Assembly (NCBI RefSeq): GCF_031877795.1
Contig: NW_027436627.1
Location: 1 to 64,000, forward strand
Direction: 5' to 3'
DNA length: 64,000 nucleotides
Source of the DNA: Strix aluco
Taxonomy: Eukaryota; Chordata; Aves; Strigiformes; Strigidae
Positions 21,746-32,860 of this stretch are shown piece by piece. The translations under genes were made by a program, and so were the position numbers. Each line of letters begins with the position of its first letter. Positions within the stretch are counted from its first letter, which is position 1. The notes beneath the pieces are model-generated. The model was not told where the DNA came from, did not search any database, and saw only the letters and a list, made by a program, of their open reading frames with translations.

Positions 21746-22040
21746 AACTCCCCGGGGGTGGGGGGGGACAGAGGACGGGGCTGTGGGGCCGCATCCAGCC
21801 GGGTCTAGAGCTGAGGATTTGGGCTCCAGTCAGGGGTTGGGTGGCTGCCAAGGGTCCGGCTTTGGGGCAATTAGTCTGGGCTGGGGGCAAGTGGGGGAGG
21901 CTGAGGGTGAGGGCTGGGGGTGGGATCGGGGTCAAGGCTGGGGGTAACGGCCCAGGGTGGGTGCAGGGGTCCAGGAACAGGGGGGGAGATTCGTGAAGGG
22001 GCTGGGACGTGGGGACATGGCGCAGGGGTGTTGGGGCTCG

Positions 22041-22368
22041 GTGCCTCCACCACCACTATAAGCATCTTTGGCGCAGTAGTAGGTGGCCGTGTCGTCGTCC
22101 CTGAGGCTGCTCATCTGCAGCGTGACCGTGCTCTGGGCGTTGTCCCTGGAGATGGTGGAGCGACCTTTGAAGGCCGGAGCGTACCAGGCGCCAGCAGCGT
22201 AGTTAATATATGCGATAAACTCGAGCCCCTTCCCGGGCGCCTGTCGCACCCAGTTCATGTAGGCGTTGCTGAAATCGAAGCCGGAGCCCTTGCAGACGAG
22301 GGTCAGGGACACCCCGGGGACCCGGAGGCCTCCTCCGGTCTCCACCAATTCCACGGCCGCCCGCAGCC
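22041..22368 (-). pseudogene. IGHV: pVH11, pseudo-VH exon, full length
   Basis: A distinct subgroup: FR1 ends GSGFDFS, CDR1 NAYMN, FR2 [17 protein letters not shown]2 [23 protein letters not shown], then [16 protein letters not shown]1 has PGVSLTL for PGGSLTL. The same CDR2 is found in pVH21 and pVH33. The frame is open. Head-to-head with pVH12. Confidence 0.93.
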
Positions 22369-22805
22369 CTGCGGAAGACAAAAAAAAGGCCAAAATTGTG
22401 TCACCCGATCCCGGCGTCAACCCCCAAATCTGCACCCGGGGAGGGGGTCGGCGGAGCTGGGTCCTACCTGGCAGGGTGCGAGGAGGAGGAGGAGAAGTTG
22501 CTGGGGAATCCCCTGGGGGTTTATGCCGGGACCGGGTGACTCAATTCTGCTCTGTCTTCTTCTACCGAGGGCTGGTGGGGAAAAGAAAGGACAGAATTGA
22601 GGTGCCTGATCTCGGCATCGACCCCCGGGGTCTCCCCTGGCACCAGCCTCGGGGAGCAAATCTGGGCCCGTTGGGGGTCTGGGCTCAGGGTGAGGGTCTG
22701 GGCTCAGGGTGAGGGTCTGGGCTCAGGGCCGGGGTCACGCAGGGCTCCAGGATCGGGGCCGGGTCCCGGCTGGGCCCAGAGAAGGGTCAGTGTGAGGTTC
22801 ATGGT

Positions 22806-22861
22806 GGCACTGGAGGATCTTCAAGGGCTTTTCCAACCTGGATGATTCTGGGATTCTCTAA
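22806..22861 (+). mobile_element. CR1 LINE 3' tail fragment (second variant)
   Basis: GGAGGATCTTCAAGGGCTTT, then TCCAACCTGGATGATTCTGG, 5' of pVH12. Confidence 0.8.
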
Positions 22862-22951
22862 CCCAGCCCTGAAGAACCCCTCCCCGGGCACGGATTTGGG
22901 GGGTGATGCCAGGACCAGGTGACTCAATTTTGGCCCTTTTGTTCTCCGCAG

Positions 22952-23280
22952 GGCTGCGGGCAGCCGTGGAATTTGTGGAGACCGGAGGAGGCCTCCGGGC
23001 CCCCGGGGGGTCCCTGACCCTCGTCTGCAAGGGCTCCGGCTTCACCTTCAGCAGCTTCAGCATGGGATGGATGCGACAGGCGCCCGGGAAGGGGCTCGAA
23101 TCCGTTGCGGGTATTAACAGTGGTGGTAGCACCTGGTATGCGCCGTCGGTCAAAGGCCGCTTCACCATCTCCAGGGACAACGCCCAGAGCACGGTCACGC
23201 TGCAGATGAGCAGCCTCAGGGACGATGACACGGCCACCTACTACTGCGCCAGAGATGGTGCTGGTGCTGCTTATGGTGCC
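22952..23280 (+). pseudogene. IGHV: pVH12, pseudo-VH exon, full length
   Basis: FR1 [13 protein letters not shown]1 SFSMG, FR2 [17 protein letters not shown]2 [16 protein letters not shown], then [19 protein letters not shown] (Val to Met) is shared with pVH25 and pVH37. The frame is open. The direct 10-kb duplication begins in its 3' flank; the V exon itself is not part of it. Confidence 0.93.
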
Positions 23281-23435
23281 ACCAAGCCCCAACACCCCTG
23301 TGCTGTGTCCCCAAATCTCAACATTGTCCCCAAATCCCTGCACAAAACCCAGGCCTTGTCTCAAGCCTGGACCCCTGCACCAAGCACAGAACCCATAATC
23401 AACCCCAAATCCTGGGCTTTTGGCCCCAATCCCTG

Positions 23436-23522
23436 CCCTGCACATCCTCTGCCAGGGCTCTGACTTCACCCCCAGCAGCTCCGCAATATTCTGGCTCCAA
23501 CAGGCACCTGGACCCTTCCCCA
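23436..23522 (+). pseudogene. Old V relic, type 1
   Basis: [20 protein letters not shown] piece, 3' of pVH12. Confidence 0.7.
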
Positions 23523-23529
23523 AACCCTC

Positions 23530-24530
23530 GGACCTTCGTCTCCAGCCCCCTCAGCCCAGCCCAGACCCTCGTCCCCAGCCTCCAGCCCAGCCCTGGGAGG
23601 GGGCAGCACGTGGGGCCGATCCCCGCTGGGGCATCTCGGGAGGAGCTGCAGCCCCTGGGAAGGGCTCGGGGCGGAGAAAGTCCATGGGGGAGGGTCAGTG
23701 GGGAGAGGGAGAAAGCGGGAGCAAAACTGGGCCCCGGACGGAGGGAGGGGGAGAGGAGGGGGGTTAAGAGGGAGTTGAGCTCCTCCCTGTCTGTTGGGGG
23801 GGTCTGAACTCAAGGGAAGTTCTTTCCCTTCCCCAACGAGTCTGTCTTTTGCCCGTGACCATAATGGGGGAGTCACCGTTCCCCATCCTGATCGGGATTG
23901 TGGAGCCTTTTGCTTCATTTTTCTCCTTTTCAGGGGTAGGGGTGAAGGGGGGAGCGAGGGGCTGGGCGGGGTCAGTGGATCTGGGATAAAACCACGACAC
24001 GGGGCCAAACGGTGCAGGATGGGGGCGAGGGGCTGGGTGTGGGGACACGGCGGGGGGATGTTGGGGCTCAGGGCAGGACCCAGGTGAGGGGCTGGGCTGG
24101 GGCTGGGGGCGAGGGGCCGGGATGGCTGCAGGGGGCTGGGCTGGCTGCGCGGTTACGGGCAAGATTCCGGGATATTGGGAAAATTCTGAGGATTTGGGAT
24201 GCCGGGAGCCGATGCTGATGCTCACGGAAGGATTTGGGGGAAGATGCTGGGATTTTCGGAAAATGCTGAGATTTGGGGATGTGGGGCAGGGTTGTCTGGG
24301 CTCAAAAGAAGGATTTTGGGGAAGATGTTGGGATTTGGGGGTGTAGGGCACAGATGCAGGTGCTGGGGTGAGGATTTGGGGGAAGACGTTGGGAATTTGG
24401 GGCAGAAGTTGGGAATTTGGGATGCAGAGCAAGGATGCTGATGCCCGGGTGAGGATTTGGGGGCGATGCTGGGATTTGGGGGTGCAGGGTGGGGATTTCC
24501 GGGCTCTGGGCAGGGCCCTGGGACTGGTGC
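23530..24530. other. Spacer without V; partly tandem GATTTGGGGGAAGATG units
   Basis: The first half is unique GC-rich sequence. From about 24170 to 24530 it is built of degenerate GAGGATTTGGGGGAAGATGC units. The same spacer lies at 36350-37365. No gene is visible. Confidence 0.6.
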
Positions 24531-24540
24531 GAGGGTTTGG

Positions 24541-24625
24541 GGAAGGGTCCAGGTGCCTGTTGGAGCCAGAACATTGCGGAGCTGCTGGGGGTGAAGTCAG
24601 AGCCCTGGCAGAGGATGAGCAGGGC
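24541..24625 (-). pseudogene. Old V relic, type 1
   Basis: [20 protein letters not shown] on the - strand, 3' of pVH13. Confidence 0.7.
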
Positions 24626-24778
24626 AGGGATTGGGGCCAAAAGCCCAGGATTTGGGCTCGAGGAAGGGTTTTGTGCTTGGTGCAGGGGTCCAGGCTTGAG
24701 ACAAGGCCTGGGTTTTGTGCAGGGATTTGGGGACAATGGTGGGATTTGGGGACACAGCACGGGGGTGTTGGGGCTCGG

Positions 24779-25105
24779 TGCCACCACCATCACTATAAGC
24801 ACATTTGGCGCAGTAGTAGGTGGCCGTGTCGTCGTCCCTGAGGCTGCTCATCTGCAGCGTGACCGTGCTCTGGGCGTTGTCCCTGGAGATGGTGAAGCGG
24901 CCTTTGACCGACGGCGCGTAGTTGGTGCTACCACCGGTGTTAATACTCGCGACGTATTCGAGCCCCTTCCCGGGCGCCTGTCGCACCCAGAACATGCCAA
25001 AGCTGCTGAAGGTGAAGCCGGAGCCCTTGCAGACGAGGGTGAGGGACCCCCCGGGGGCGCGGAGGCCTCCTCTGGTCTCCACCAATTCCACGGCCGCCCG
25101 CAGCC
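24779..25105 (-). pseudogene. IGHV: pVH13, pseudo-VH exon, full length
   Basis: FR1 [17 protein letters not shown] (Gly to Arg), CDR1 SFGMF, CDR2 [23 protein letters not shown], then [14 protein letters not shown] with an extra Cys in the D-like part. The frame is open. Only 209 bp from its head-to-head partner pVH14. Duplicate is pVH26, which has RSTISRD. Confidence 0.93.
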
Positions 25106-25313
25106 CTGCGGAAGAAGAAAAGACAGAATTGAGTCGCCTGGTCCCGGCATCGACCCCCCAGGGTTCACCTGGCACCAGCCTCAGGGAGCAAATCTGGGCC
25201 CGTTGTGGGTCTGGGCTCAGGGCAGGGTCCGGGCTCAGGGTGAGGGTCTGGGCTGGCACCAAATGTCGCGAAGGGCTCCAGGATCAGGGCAGGGTCCCGG
25301 CTGGATCCAGACC

Positions 25314-25590
25314 ACCGGGGGGTCCCTGACCCTCGTCTGCAAGGGCTCCGGCTTCACCTTCAGCAGCTTCAACATGTTCTGGGTGCGACAGGCGCCTGGG
25401 AAGGGCCTTGAGTGGGTCGCGCTTATTACCAGTGGTGGTACCACAAGATACGCGCCGTCGGTCAAAGGTCGCTCCACCATCTCCAGGGACAACGCCCAGA
25501 GCACAGTCACGCTGCAGATGAGCAGCCTCAGGGACGACGACACGGCCACCTACTACTGTGCCAAAGAACCTGGTAGTGGTGGTGGCACCA
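25314..25590 (+). pseudogene. IGHV: pVH14, pseudo-VH exon, FR1-truncated
   Basis: Begins at [10 protein letters not shown] after GGATCCAGACCACCG spacer. CDR1 SFNMF, CDR2 [23 protein letters not shown], then [13 protein letters not shown]; this D-like tail also occurs in pVH1 and pVH42. The frame is open. Duplicate is pVH27. Confidence 0.92.
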
Positions 25591-25836
25591 ACCCCGGCCC
25601 TGAGCCCCAACGTCCCTCCGCCGTGTCCCCAAACCCTCCCAAAACCGCTGAACCCATCCCAGAATCTCGCCCCGAGTCTTCACCGTTTGCCCCAACCCTT
25701 GACTTTCTGCACCATGAGTGACCGTTTGCCCCAAACTTCAAGTGTTGGCCCAAAACTTCAACCATTTGCCAACAAGTCTCGTCAATTTTTGCAACAAATC
25801 TCAGCCATTTACCCCAAGACTCATCTATTTTTACAG

Positions 25837-25895
25837 ACTCAGAATCATCTCGGTTGGAAAAGACCTTGAAGATCACCGAGTCCAACCATTCTGTA
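25837..25895 (-). mobile_element. CR1 LINE 3' tail fragment
   Basis: Reverse complement of GGTTGGACTCGGTGATCTTC...CCAACCGAGATGATTCT, between pVH14 and pVH15. Confidence 0.8.
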
Positions 25896-26080
25896 GATTC
25901 TTGGGGCAAAGATTTTGGGGCAGATGTTGGGATTTTGGGGCAGATGTTGGGACTTTGGGATGCAGGGTTGGGACACTGATGCTCGGGGTGAGGATTTGGG
26001 GGCGATGCTGGGATTTGGGGGTGCAGGGTGGGGATTTCTGGGCTCTGGGCAGGGCCCTGGGACTGGTGCGAGGGTCTGGG

Positions 26081-26167
26081 GAAGGGTCCAGGTGCCTGTT
26101 GGAGCCAGAACATGGCGGAGCTGCTGGGGGTGAAGTCAGAGCGCTGGCAGAGGATGAGCAGGGCAGG
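26081..26167 (-). pseudogene. Old V relic, type 1
   Basis: [20 protein letters not shown] on the - strand, 3' of pVH15 (Gly to Arg against other copies). Confidence 0.7.
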
Positions 26168-26318
26168 GATTGGGGCCAAAAGCCCAGGATTTGGGGTCGA
26201 GGAAGGGTTTTGTGTTTGGTGCAGGGGTCCAGGCTTGAGACAAGGCCTGGGTTTTGTGCAGGGATTTGGGGACAAAGCTGGGATTTGGGGACACAGCACA
26301 GGGGTGTTGGGGCTCGGT

Positions 26319-26647
26319 GCCACCATAACCACTACCAGCACGTTTGGCGCAGTAGTAGGTGGCCGTGTCGTCGTCCCTGAGGCTGCTCATCTGCAGCGTG
26401 ACCGTGCTCTGGGCGTTGTCCCTGGAGATGGTGAAGCGGCCTTTGACCGACGGCGCGTACCAGGTGCCACTACCACTGCTGTAAATACCTGCGAGCCACT
26501 CGAGCCCCTTCCTGGGTGCCTGTCGCACCCAGAACATGTCGAAGCTGCTGAAGGTGAAGCCGGAGCCCTTGCAGACGAGGGTCAGGGACACCCCGGGGGC
26601 CCGGAGGCCTCCTCCGGTCTCCACCAATTCCATGGCCGCCTGCAGCC
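26319..26647 (-). pseudogene. IGHV: pVH15, pseudo-VH exon, full length
   Basis: Acceptor CTCTGCAG. FR1 [16 protein letters not shown]1 SFDMF, FR2 [14 protein letters not shown] (Gly to Arg), CDR2 [17 protein letters not shown], then [14 protein letters not shown]. The frame is open. Duplicate pVH28 keeps Gly in FR2. Confidence 0.93.
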
Positions 26648-26747
26648 CTGCAGAGAACAAAAAGGCCAAAATTGGGTCACCTGGTCCCGGTATCACCCCC
26701 CAAATCCGTGCCCGGGGAGGGGGTCAGCGGGGCTGCGTCACACAATC

Positions 26748-26806
26748 CCAGAATCATCCAGGTTGGAAAAGCCCTTGAAGATCCTCCAGTGCCACCATGA
26801 ACCTCA
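26748..26806 (-). mobile_element. CR1 LINE 3' tail fragment (second variant)
   Basis: Reverse complement of GGAGGATCTTCAAGGGCTTT...CCAACCTGGATGATTCTGG, in the head-to-head interval of pVH15 and pVH16. Confidence 0.8.
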
Positions 26807-27211
26807 CACTGACCCTTCTCTGGGCCCAGCCGGGTCCCGGCCCCGATCCTGGAGCCCTGCGTGACCCCGGCCCTGAGCCCAGACCCTCACCCTGAGCCCG
26901 GACCCCCAACGGGCCCAGATTTGCTCCCCGAGGCTGGTGCCAGGGGAGACCCCGGGGGTCGATGCCCAGATCAGGCGGCTCAATTCTGTCCTTTCTTCTC
27001 CCTGCCAGCCCTCGGTAGAAGAAGAAAGAGCAGAATTGAGTCACCCGGTCCCGGCATAAACCCCCAGGGGATTCCCCAGCAACTTCTCCTCCTCCTCCTC
27101 GCACCCTCCCAGGTAGGACCCAGCTCCGCCGACCCCCTCCCCGGGTGCAGATTTGGGGGTTGACGCCGGGATCGGGTGACACAATTTTGGCCTTTTTTTT
27201 GTCTTCCGCAG

Positions 27212-27536
27212 GGCTGCGGGCGGCCGTGGAATTGGTGGAGACCGGAGGAGGCCTCCGGGTCCCCGGGGTGTCCCTGACCCTCGTCTGCAAGGGCTCCGGC
27301 TTCACCTTCAGCAGCTTCGGCATGAACTGGGTGCGACAGGCGCCCGGGAAGGGCCTCGAGTGGGTCGCGCTTATTACCAGCGGTGGTAGCACCTACTACG
27401 CGTCGTCGGTCAAAGGCCGCTTCACCATCTCCAGGGACAACGCCCAGAGCACGGTCACGCTGCAGATGAGCAGCCTCAGGGACGACGACACGGCCACCTA
27501 CTACTGCGGGAAAGAACCTGGGGGCAGCTCGGCCCC
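27212..27536 (+). pseudogene. IGHV: pVH16, pseudo-VH exon, full length
   Basis: Leader remnant with donor near 27113 and a leader intron of about 98 bp precede it. CDR1 SFGMN, CDR2 [16 protein letters not shown], then [16 protein letters not shown]1 has PGVSLTL. The frame is open. Duplicate is pVH29. Same 3' flank type as pVH2. Confidence 0.93.
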
Positions 27537-27539
27537 GTC

Positions 27540-28040
27540 CCGCCAGGAAATCCCCCATCCAGGGGGTTTTTGGGGGGGGCAGCGATGCCGGGCTATGCCC
27601 CGCTCCCCTGCCCTGGGCCCGACATTCTGAGCTGCCCCTGGACCCTACCCTGAGCCCAGAGCCCCACCCCGACCTCGCTCTGGGCACCCAGACCCCGGCC
27701 TGCACCTGCCAGCTCCAGCACAGGGACCCCTAAGCCCTGCCCAGAGCCTACACCCCCCCGTCGTCACCCCAAACGTCTGCTCAGGACCAAACCTCTGCCC
27801 TCAGCCCAGACCCCAGCGTCACGCTCAGACGCGGGTGAGCTGCGTCCCCAAATTCCAGACAATCTCCCCAAAACTCTTCAGCTGAGCCTGAGCATCCCTG
27901 CGCTGCCTCAAGACTCCAGCGTCCATCGCAGGGGCACCCTAAGCCCAGCCCAGTGCCCAAATCCTCAGCTCTAGACCCGGCTGGATGCGGCACAACAGTC
28001 CCATCCTCTGTCCCCCTCCCACCCCCGGGGAGTTCTGTCC
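27540..28040. other. Spacer, no gene
   Basis: Copy of the spacer at 13957-14450 in the same orientation. Confidence 0.6.
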
Positions 28041-28128
28041 CCACTCCAGCCCCTTCCCGGGAGCCCCCAGGACGTTGCGGAGCTGCTGGGGGTGACGCTG
28101 GTGCCCTGACAGATTAGACAGAGGGCAG
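28041..28128 (-). pseudogene. Old V relic, type 2
   Basis: [15 protein letters not shown] and APGKGLEWG pieces on the - strand, 3' of pVH17. Confidence 0.65.
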
Positions 28129-28279
28129 GGATTGGGGCCAAAAGCCCAGGATTTGGGGTTGAGGAAGGGTTTTGTGCTTGGTGCAGGGGTCCAGGCTTGA
28201 GACAAGTCCTGGGTTTTGTGCAGGGATTTGGGGACAATGGTGGGATTTGGGGACACAGCACAGGGGTGTTGGGGCTCGG

Positions 28280-28556
28280 TGCCACCACCACCACTATAAG
28301 CACGTTTGGCGCAGTAGTAGGTGGCCGTGTCGTCGTCCCTGAGGCTGCTCATCTGCAGCGTGACCGTGCTCTGGGCGTTGTCCCTGGAGATGGTGGAGCG
28401 GCCTTTGACCGATGACGCGTACCAGGTGCTACCACCACCGCTGTTAATACTCGCGACCCACTCGAGCCCCTTCCCGGGCGCCTGTCGCACCCACTGCATG
28501 TAGAAGCTGCTGAAGGTGAAGCCGGAGCCCTTGCAGACGAGGGTCAGGGACCCCTC
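28280..28556 (-). pseudogene. IGHV: pVH17, pseudo-VH exon, FR1-truncated
   Basis: Truncated by the 220-bp module (junction reads GATCGAGGGGTCC). CDR1 SFYMQ, CDR2 [24 protein letters not shown], then [14 protein letters not shown]. The frame is open. Position-equivalent to pVH4 in the inverted arm but a different sequence. Duplicate is pVH30. Confidence 0.92.
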
Positions 28557-28785
28557 GATCGCCTCAGCCCCGCAGTTTTTAGCAGCTTTTCGCTTTTCAG
28601 ACCCATTTTATCTTCCCTCCCGCGTTGCTCTTTCAGTTCCTGTCCCCGCACACCTGCAGGTCTCTGCGGAGCCTTCGCTGTCGCTCCGACCCCGTTCTGT
28701 CCTTCACGGGCTTCACCCAGTTGCTGGCGGCAGCTCCGCAGACAGACCCCGGCGTTCCCCGCACACCAGTGACGGGGGGTCGGGA
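28557..28785 (+). repeat. 220-bp module abutting FR1-truncated V
   Basis: Copy of the module at 15230-15460, in inverted orientation, next to pVH17. Confidence 0.7.
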
Positions 28786-29037
28786 ACGCTCCCCCACCCG
28801 CCCCCAGTTCCGTGGATGTTTCTGTACAAACCAGAGACCGGGGGAATCGATTTGGACAAAACTCAGGCCTTTTCCTCAGCAGGAGCTTCCCCGCCACAGC
28901 CTGGGGGGACTCTGGGACCCTGGGGGGGTCTGGGCACAGGGAGGGGCTGGGCTGGGGGCAGGGGCTGGGTTCAGGGCTCAGTATTAGGGTGTGGGCTTGG
29001 AGCCAGGATTGGGGCAGGGTCCTGGCTGGGTCCAGAA

Positions 29038-29317
29038 CCCCGGGGGGTCCCTGACCCTGGTCTGCAAGGGCTCCGGCTTCACCTTCAGCAGCTTCAGCAT
29101 GTACTGGGTGCGACAGGCGCCTGGGAAGGGGCTTGAGTACGTCGCGTATATTAACAAGGATGGTAGTAGCACCTTGTACGCGCCGTCGGTCCAAGGCCGC
29201 TTCACCATCTCCAGGGACAACGCCCAGAGCACGGTCACGCTGCAGATGAGCAGCCTCAGGGACGACGACACGGCCACCTACTACTGCGCCAAACGTGCTT
29301 ATAGTGGTGGTGGTGGC
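29038..29317 (+). pseudogene. IGHV: pVH18, pseudo-VH exon, FR1-truncated
   Basis: Mirror copy of pVH3. CDR1 SFSMY, CDR2 [17 protein letters not shown], then [14 protein letters not shown]. Truncated at PGGSLTL with GGGTCCAGAACCC upstream. Open frame. Duplicate is pVH31. Confidence 0.92.
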
Positions 29318-29471
29318 ACCGAGCCCCAACACCCCCGTGCTGTGTCCCCAAATCCCAGCATTGCCTTCCAATCCCTGCACAAAACCCAGGACTTGTCTCA
29401 AGCCTGGACCCCTGCACCAAGCACAAAACCCTTCCTCAACCCCAAATCCTGGGCTTTTGGCCCCAATCCCT

Positions 29472-29561
29472 GCCCTCTGTCTAATCTGTCAGGGCACCAG
29501 CGTCACCCCCAGCAGCTCCGCAACGTCCTGGGGGCTCCCGGGAAGGGGCTGGAGTGGGGAC
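29472..29561 (+). pseudogene. Old V relic, type 2
   Basis: [15 protein letters not shown] and APGKGLEWG, mirror of 14455-14544. Confidence 0.65.
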
Positions 29562-29564
29562 AGA

Positions 29565-30060
29565 ACTCCCCGGGGGTGGGAGGGGGACAGAGGATGGGAC
29601 TGTTGTGCCGCATCCAGCCGGGTCTAGAGCTGAGGATTTGGGCACTGGGCTGGGCTTAGGGTGCCCCTGCGATGGACGCTGGAGTCTTGAGGCAGCGCAG
29701 GGATGCTCAGGCTCAGCTGAAGAGTTTTGGGGAGATTGTCTGGAATTTGGGGACGCAGCTCACCCGCGTCTGAGCGTGACGCTGGGGTCTGGGCTGAGGG
29801 CAGAGGTTTGGTCCTGAGCAGATGTTTGGGGTGACGACGGGGGGGTTTAGGCTCTGGGCAGGGCTTAGGGGTCCCTGTGCTGGAGCTGGCAGGTGCAGGC
29901 CGGGGTCTGGGTGCCCAGAGCGAGGTCGGGGTGGGGCTCTGGGCTCAGGGTAGGGTCCAGGGGCAGCTCAGAATGTCGGGCCCAGGGCAGGGGAGCGGGG
30001 CATAGCCCCGCATCGCTGCCCCCCCCAAAAACCCCCTGGATGGGGGATTTCCTGGCGGGA
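29565..30060. other. Spacer, no gene
   Basis: Inverted copy of 13957-14450. Confidence 0.6.
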
Positions 30061-30386
30061 CGGGGCCGAGCTGCCCCCAGGTTCTTTCCCGCAGTAGTAG
30101 GTGGCCGTGTCGTCGTCCCTGAGGCTGCTCATCTGCAGCGTGACCGTGCTCTGGGCGTTGTCCCTGGAGATGGTGAAGCGACCTTTGACCGACGGCGCGT
30201 AGTAGGTGCTACCACCGCTGGTAATTTGCGCGACCCACTCGAGCCCCTTCCCGGGCGCCTGTCGCACCCAGTTCATGCTGAAGCTGCTGAAGGTGAAGCC
30301 GGAGCCCTTGCAGACGAGGGTCAGGGACCCCCCGGGGACCCGGAGGCCTCCTCCGGTCTCCACCAATTCCACGGCCGCCCGCAGCC
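30060..30386 (-). pseudogene. IGHV: pVH19, pseudo-VH exon, full length
   Basis: Mirror copy of pVH2 with no difference in translation that I can see: CDR1 SFSMN, CDR2 [30 protein letters not shown]. Head-to-head with pVH20. Duplicate is pVH32. Confidence 0.93.
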
Positions 30387-30738
30387 CTGCGGAAGACAAA
30401 AAGGGCAAAAATTGAAGCGCCAGATTTTGACATCATTCTCCCAAATCCGCGCCCAGGGAGGGCGTTGGCGGGGCTGGGTCCTACCTGGGAGGGTGTGAGG
30501 AGGAGGAGGAGATGAAGGTGCTGGGGAATCCCCTGGGGGTCGATGCCAGGACCAGCTGACTCAAATTTGTCAGAATTGAGTCTCCTAATCCCGGTATTGA
30601 CCCCCAAATCTGTGCTCGGGGAGGGCTCAGTGGGGCTGGGTCCTACATGGGAGAGTGTGAGGAGGAGGAGGAGAAGATACTGGAGGATCCCCTGGGGGTT
30701 GATGCCGGGACCAGGTGCCTCAATTTTTCCCTCCGCAG

Positions 30739-31063
30739 GGCTGCGGGCGGCCGTGGAATTGGTGGAGACTGGAGGAGGCCTCCGGGCCCCCGGGGGGTCC
30801 CTGACCCTCGTCTGCAAGGGCTCCGGCTTCACCTTCAGCAGCTTCGACATGCAGTGGCTGCGACAGGCGCCCGGGAAGGGCATCGAGTTCGTTGCGGCTG
30901 TTGGCACCATTGGTGACACCTACTATGCACCGTCAGTCCGAGGTCGCTCCACCATCTCCAGAGACAACGCCCAGAGCACGGTCACGCTGCAGATGAGCGG
31001 CCTCAGGGACGACGACACGGCCACCTACTACTGCGCCAAAGAACCTGGTAGTGGTGGTGGCAC
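30739..31063 (+). pseudogene. IGHV: pVH20, pseudo-VH exon, full length
   Basis: Mirror copy of pVH1: CDR1 [12 protein letters not shown]2 [29 protein letters not shown]. Its own duplicate would lie inside the assembly gap at 43315-43514. Confidence 0.93.
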
Positions 31064-31129
31064 CAACCCCGGCCCTGAGCCCCAACGTCCCTCCGCCGTG
31101 TCCCCAAACCCTCCCAAAACCGCTGAACC

Positions 31130-31835
31130 CATCCCAGATCCTTGTCCCGAGTCTTCACCATTTGCCCCAACCCTTGACTTTCTGCACCGTGAGTGACCGT
31201 TTGCCCCAAAGTTCAAGTGTTGGCCCAAAGCCTGAAGCATTTGCCCCCAACTCTCGTCCATTTTTGCAGCAAATCTCAACCATTTACCCCAAAATTTGTC
31301 CATTTTCATCTCAAGTCTCAACCATTTCCCCAACCTTGACCATTTCTGCCCCAAAACTCAACTATTTTCACCCCAATCTCAACCATTTGCCCCAAACCTC
31401 GACCATGTTTATCCCAAGTCTTGACCGTTTGCACTGAGTCTTGACTGGTTTTGCCCCAAACCTTGACTGGTTTTGCCCCAAACTCAACCTTTTTCATTGG
31501 GTCTCAACCATATTTCCCCAACTTCAATTGTTTTTGCCCCAAACCTTCACTGGTTGTACCAGACATCGACCGTTTAGCAGCAAATCTTCACCATTTTTAC
31601 CTCAAACCTCAACCAGTTGCCGGAGTCTCAAACATTTGTGCCCCAAAACTCGACTGGTTTTGCCCCAAACCTTGACTCTTTGCACTGAGTCTCAACCATT
31701 TGCCCCAAACTTTGACTATTTGCCCCAAACTTTGACTGGTTGTAGCAAACATCAACTGTTTGCAGCAAATCTTGAGCATTTTTGCCTCAAATGTCAATCC
31801 GTTGCCCAAAGTCTCAACCTTTTTTGACCAAAACT
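31130..31835 (+). repeat. TTGAC-type 20-bp minisatellite
   Basis: Same family as 9540-11640, same orientation; mirror of 12180-12860. Confidence 0.85.
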
Positions 31836-32069
31836 TTGACACAAGGGGAGACCCCCAGGTCCCCCCAGTCCCTGCTCCAGGCTGGCACCGGCCTCGGGGG
31901 AGCAAATTTGGGATCCTGGGGGGGTCTGGGCACAGGGAGGGGGCTGGGCTGGGGGCAGGGTCTGGGCTCAGGGTGAGGGTCTGGGCTCAGGGCCGGGGTC
32001 ACGCAGGGCTCCAGGATCGGGGCCGGGTCCTGGCTGGGCCCAGAGAAGGGTCAGTGTGAGGTTCATGGT

Positions 32070-32128
32070 GGCACTGGAGGATCTTCAAGGGCTTTTCCAA
32101 CCGAGAGGATTCTGGGATTCTCTGACCC
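32070..32128 (+). mobile_element. CR1 LINE 3' tail fragment (second variant)
   Basis: GGAGGATCTTCAAGGGCTTT, then TCCAACCGAGAGGATTCTGG. It lies at the outer end of the right inverted-repeat arm, as the tail at 11890-11948 does for the left arm. Confidence 0.8.
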
Positions 32129-32215
32129 AGCCCTGCCGACCCCCTCCCCAGGTGCAGATTTGGGGATCGATGCTGAGACCGGGCGACCCAATTTTGGCCT
32201 TTTTGTTCTCCGCAG

Positions 32216-32541
32216 GGCTGCGGGCGGCCGTGGAATTGGTGGAGACCGGAGGAGGCCTCCGGGTCCCCGGGGTGTCCCTGACCCTCGTCTGCAAGGGCTC
32301 CGGCTTCGATTTCAGCAGCACCTACATGAACTGGGTGCGACAGGCGCCCGGGAAGGGGCTCGAGTTTATCGCGTATATTAACTACGCTGCTGGCGCCTGG
32401 TACGCTCCGGCCTTCAAAGGTCGCTCCACCATCTCCAGGGACAACGCCCAGAGCACGGTCACGCTGCAGATGAGCAGCCTCAGGGACGACGACACGGCCA
32501 CCTACTACTGCGCCAAAGGTTATACTGGTAGAGGTGGCACC
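32216..32541 (+). pseudogene. IGHV: pVH21, pseudo-VH exon, full length
   Basis: GSGFDFS subgroup: CDR1 STYMN, FR2 [17 protein letters not shown]2 [36 protein letters not shown]. The frame is open. It breaks the orientation alternation (follows pVH20 on the same strand). Duplicate is pVH33. Confidence 0.93.
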
Positions 32542-32684
32542 GAGCCCGGCCCCGTGTCCCCAAATCCCAGCATTGTCCCCAAATCCCTGCACAAAACCCA
32601 GACCTTGTCTCAAGCCTGGACCCCTGCACCAAGCACAGAACCCATAATCAACCCCAAATCCTGGGCTTTTGGCCCCAATCCCTG

Positions 32685-32772
32685 CCCTGCTCATCCTCTG
32701 CCAGGGCTCTGACTTCACCCCCAGCAGCTCCGCAATGTTCTGGCTCCAACAGGCACCTGGACCCTTCCCCAA
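32685..32772 (+). pseudogene. Old V relic, type 1
   Basis: [20 protein letters not shown], 3' of pVH21. Confidence 0.7.
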
Positions 32773-32860
32773 ACCCTCGCACCAGTCCCAGGGCCCTGCC
32801 CAGAGCCCGGAAATCCCCACCCTGCACCCCCAAATCCCAGCATCTCCCCCGAAATCGTTA

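Larger units (their letters stand above)
28546..32067 (-). repeat. Inverted 3.5-kb segmental repeat, right arm
   Basis: Reverse complement of 11949-15470 (coordinates sum to 44016). The arms are separated by about 13 kb. Arm content: pVH18-20, minisatellite and spacer. A third copy in this orientation lies at about 41366-44435. Confidence 0.9.
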
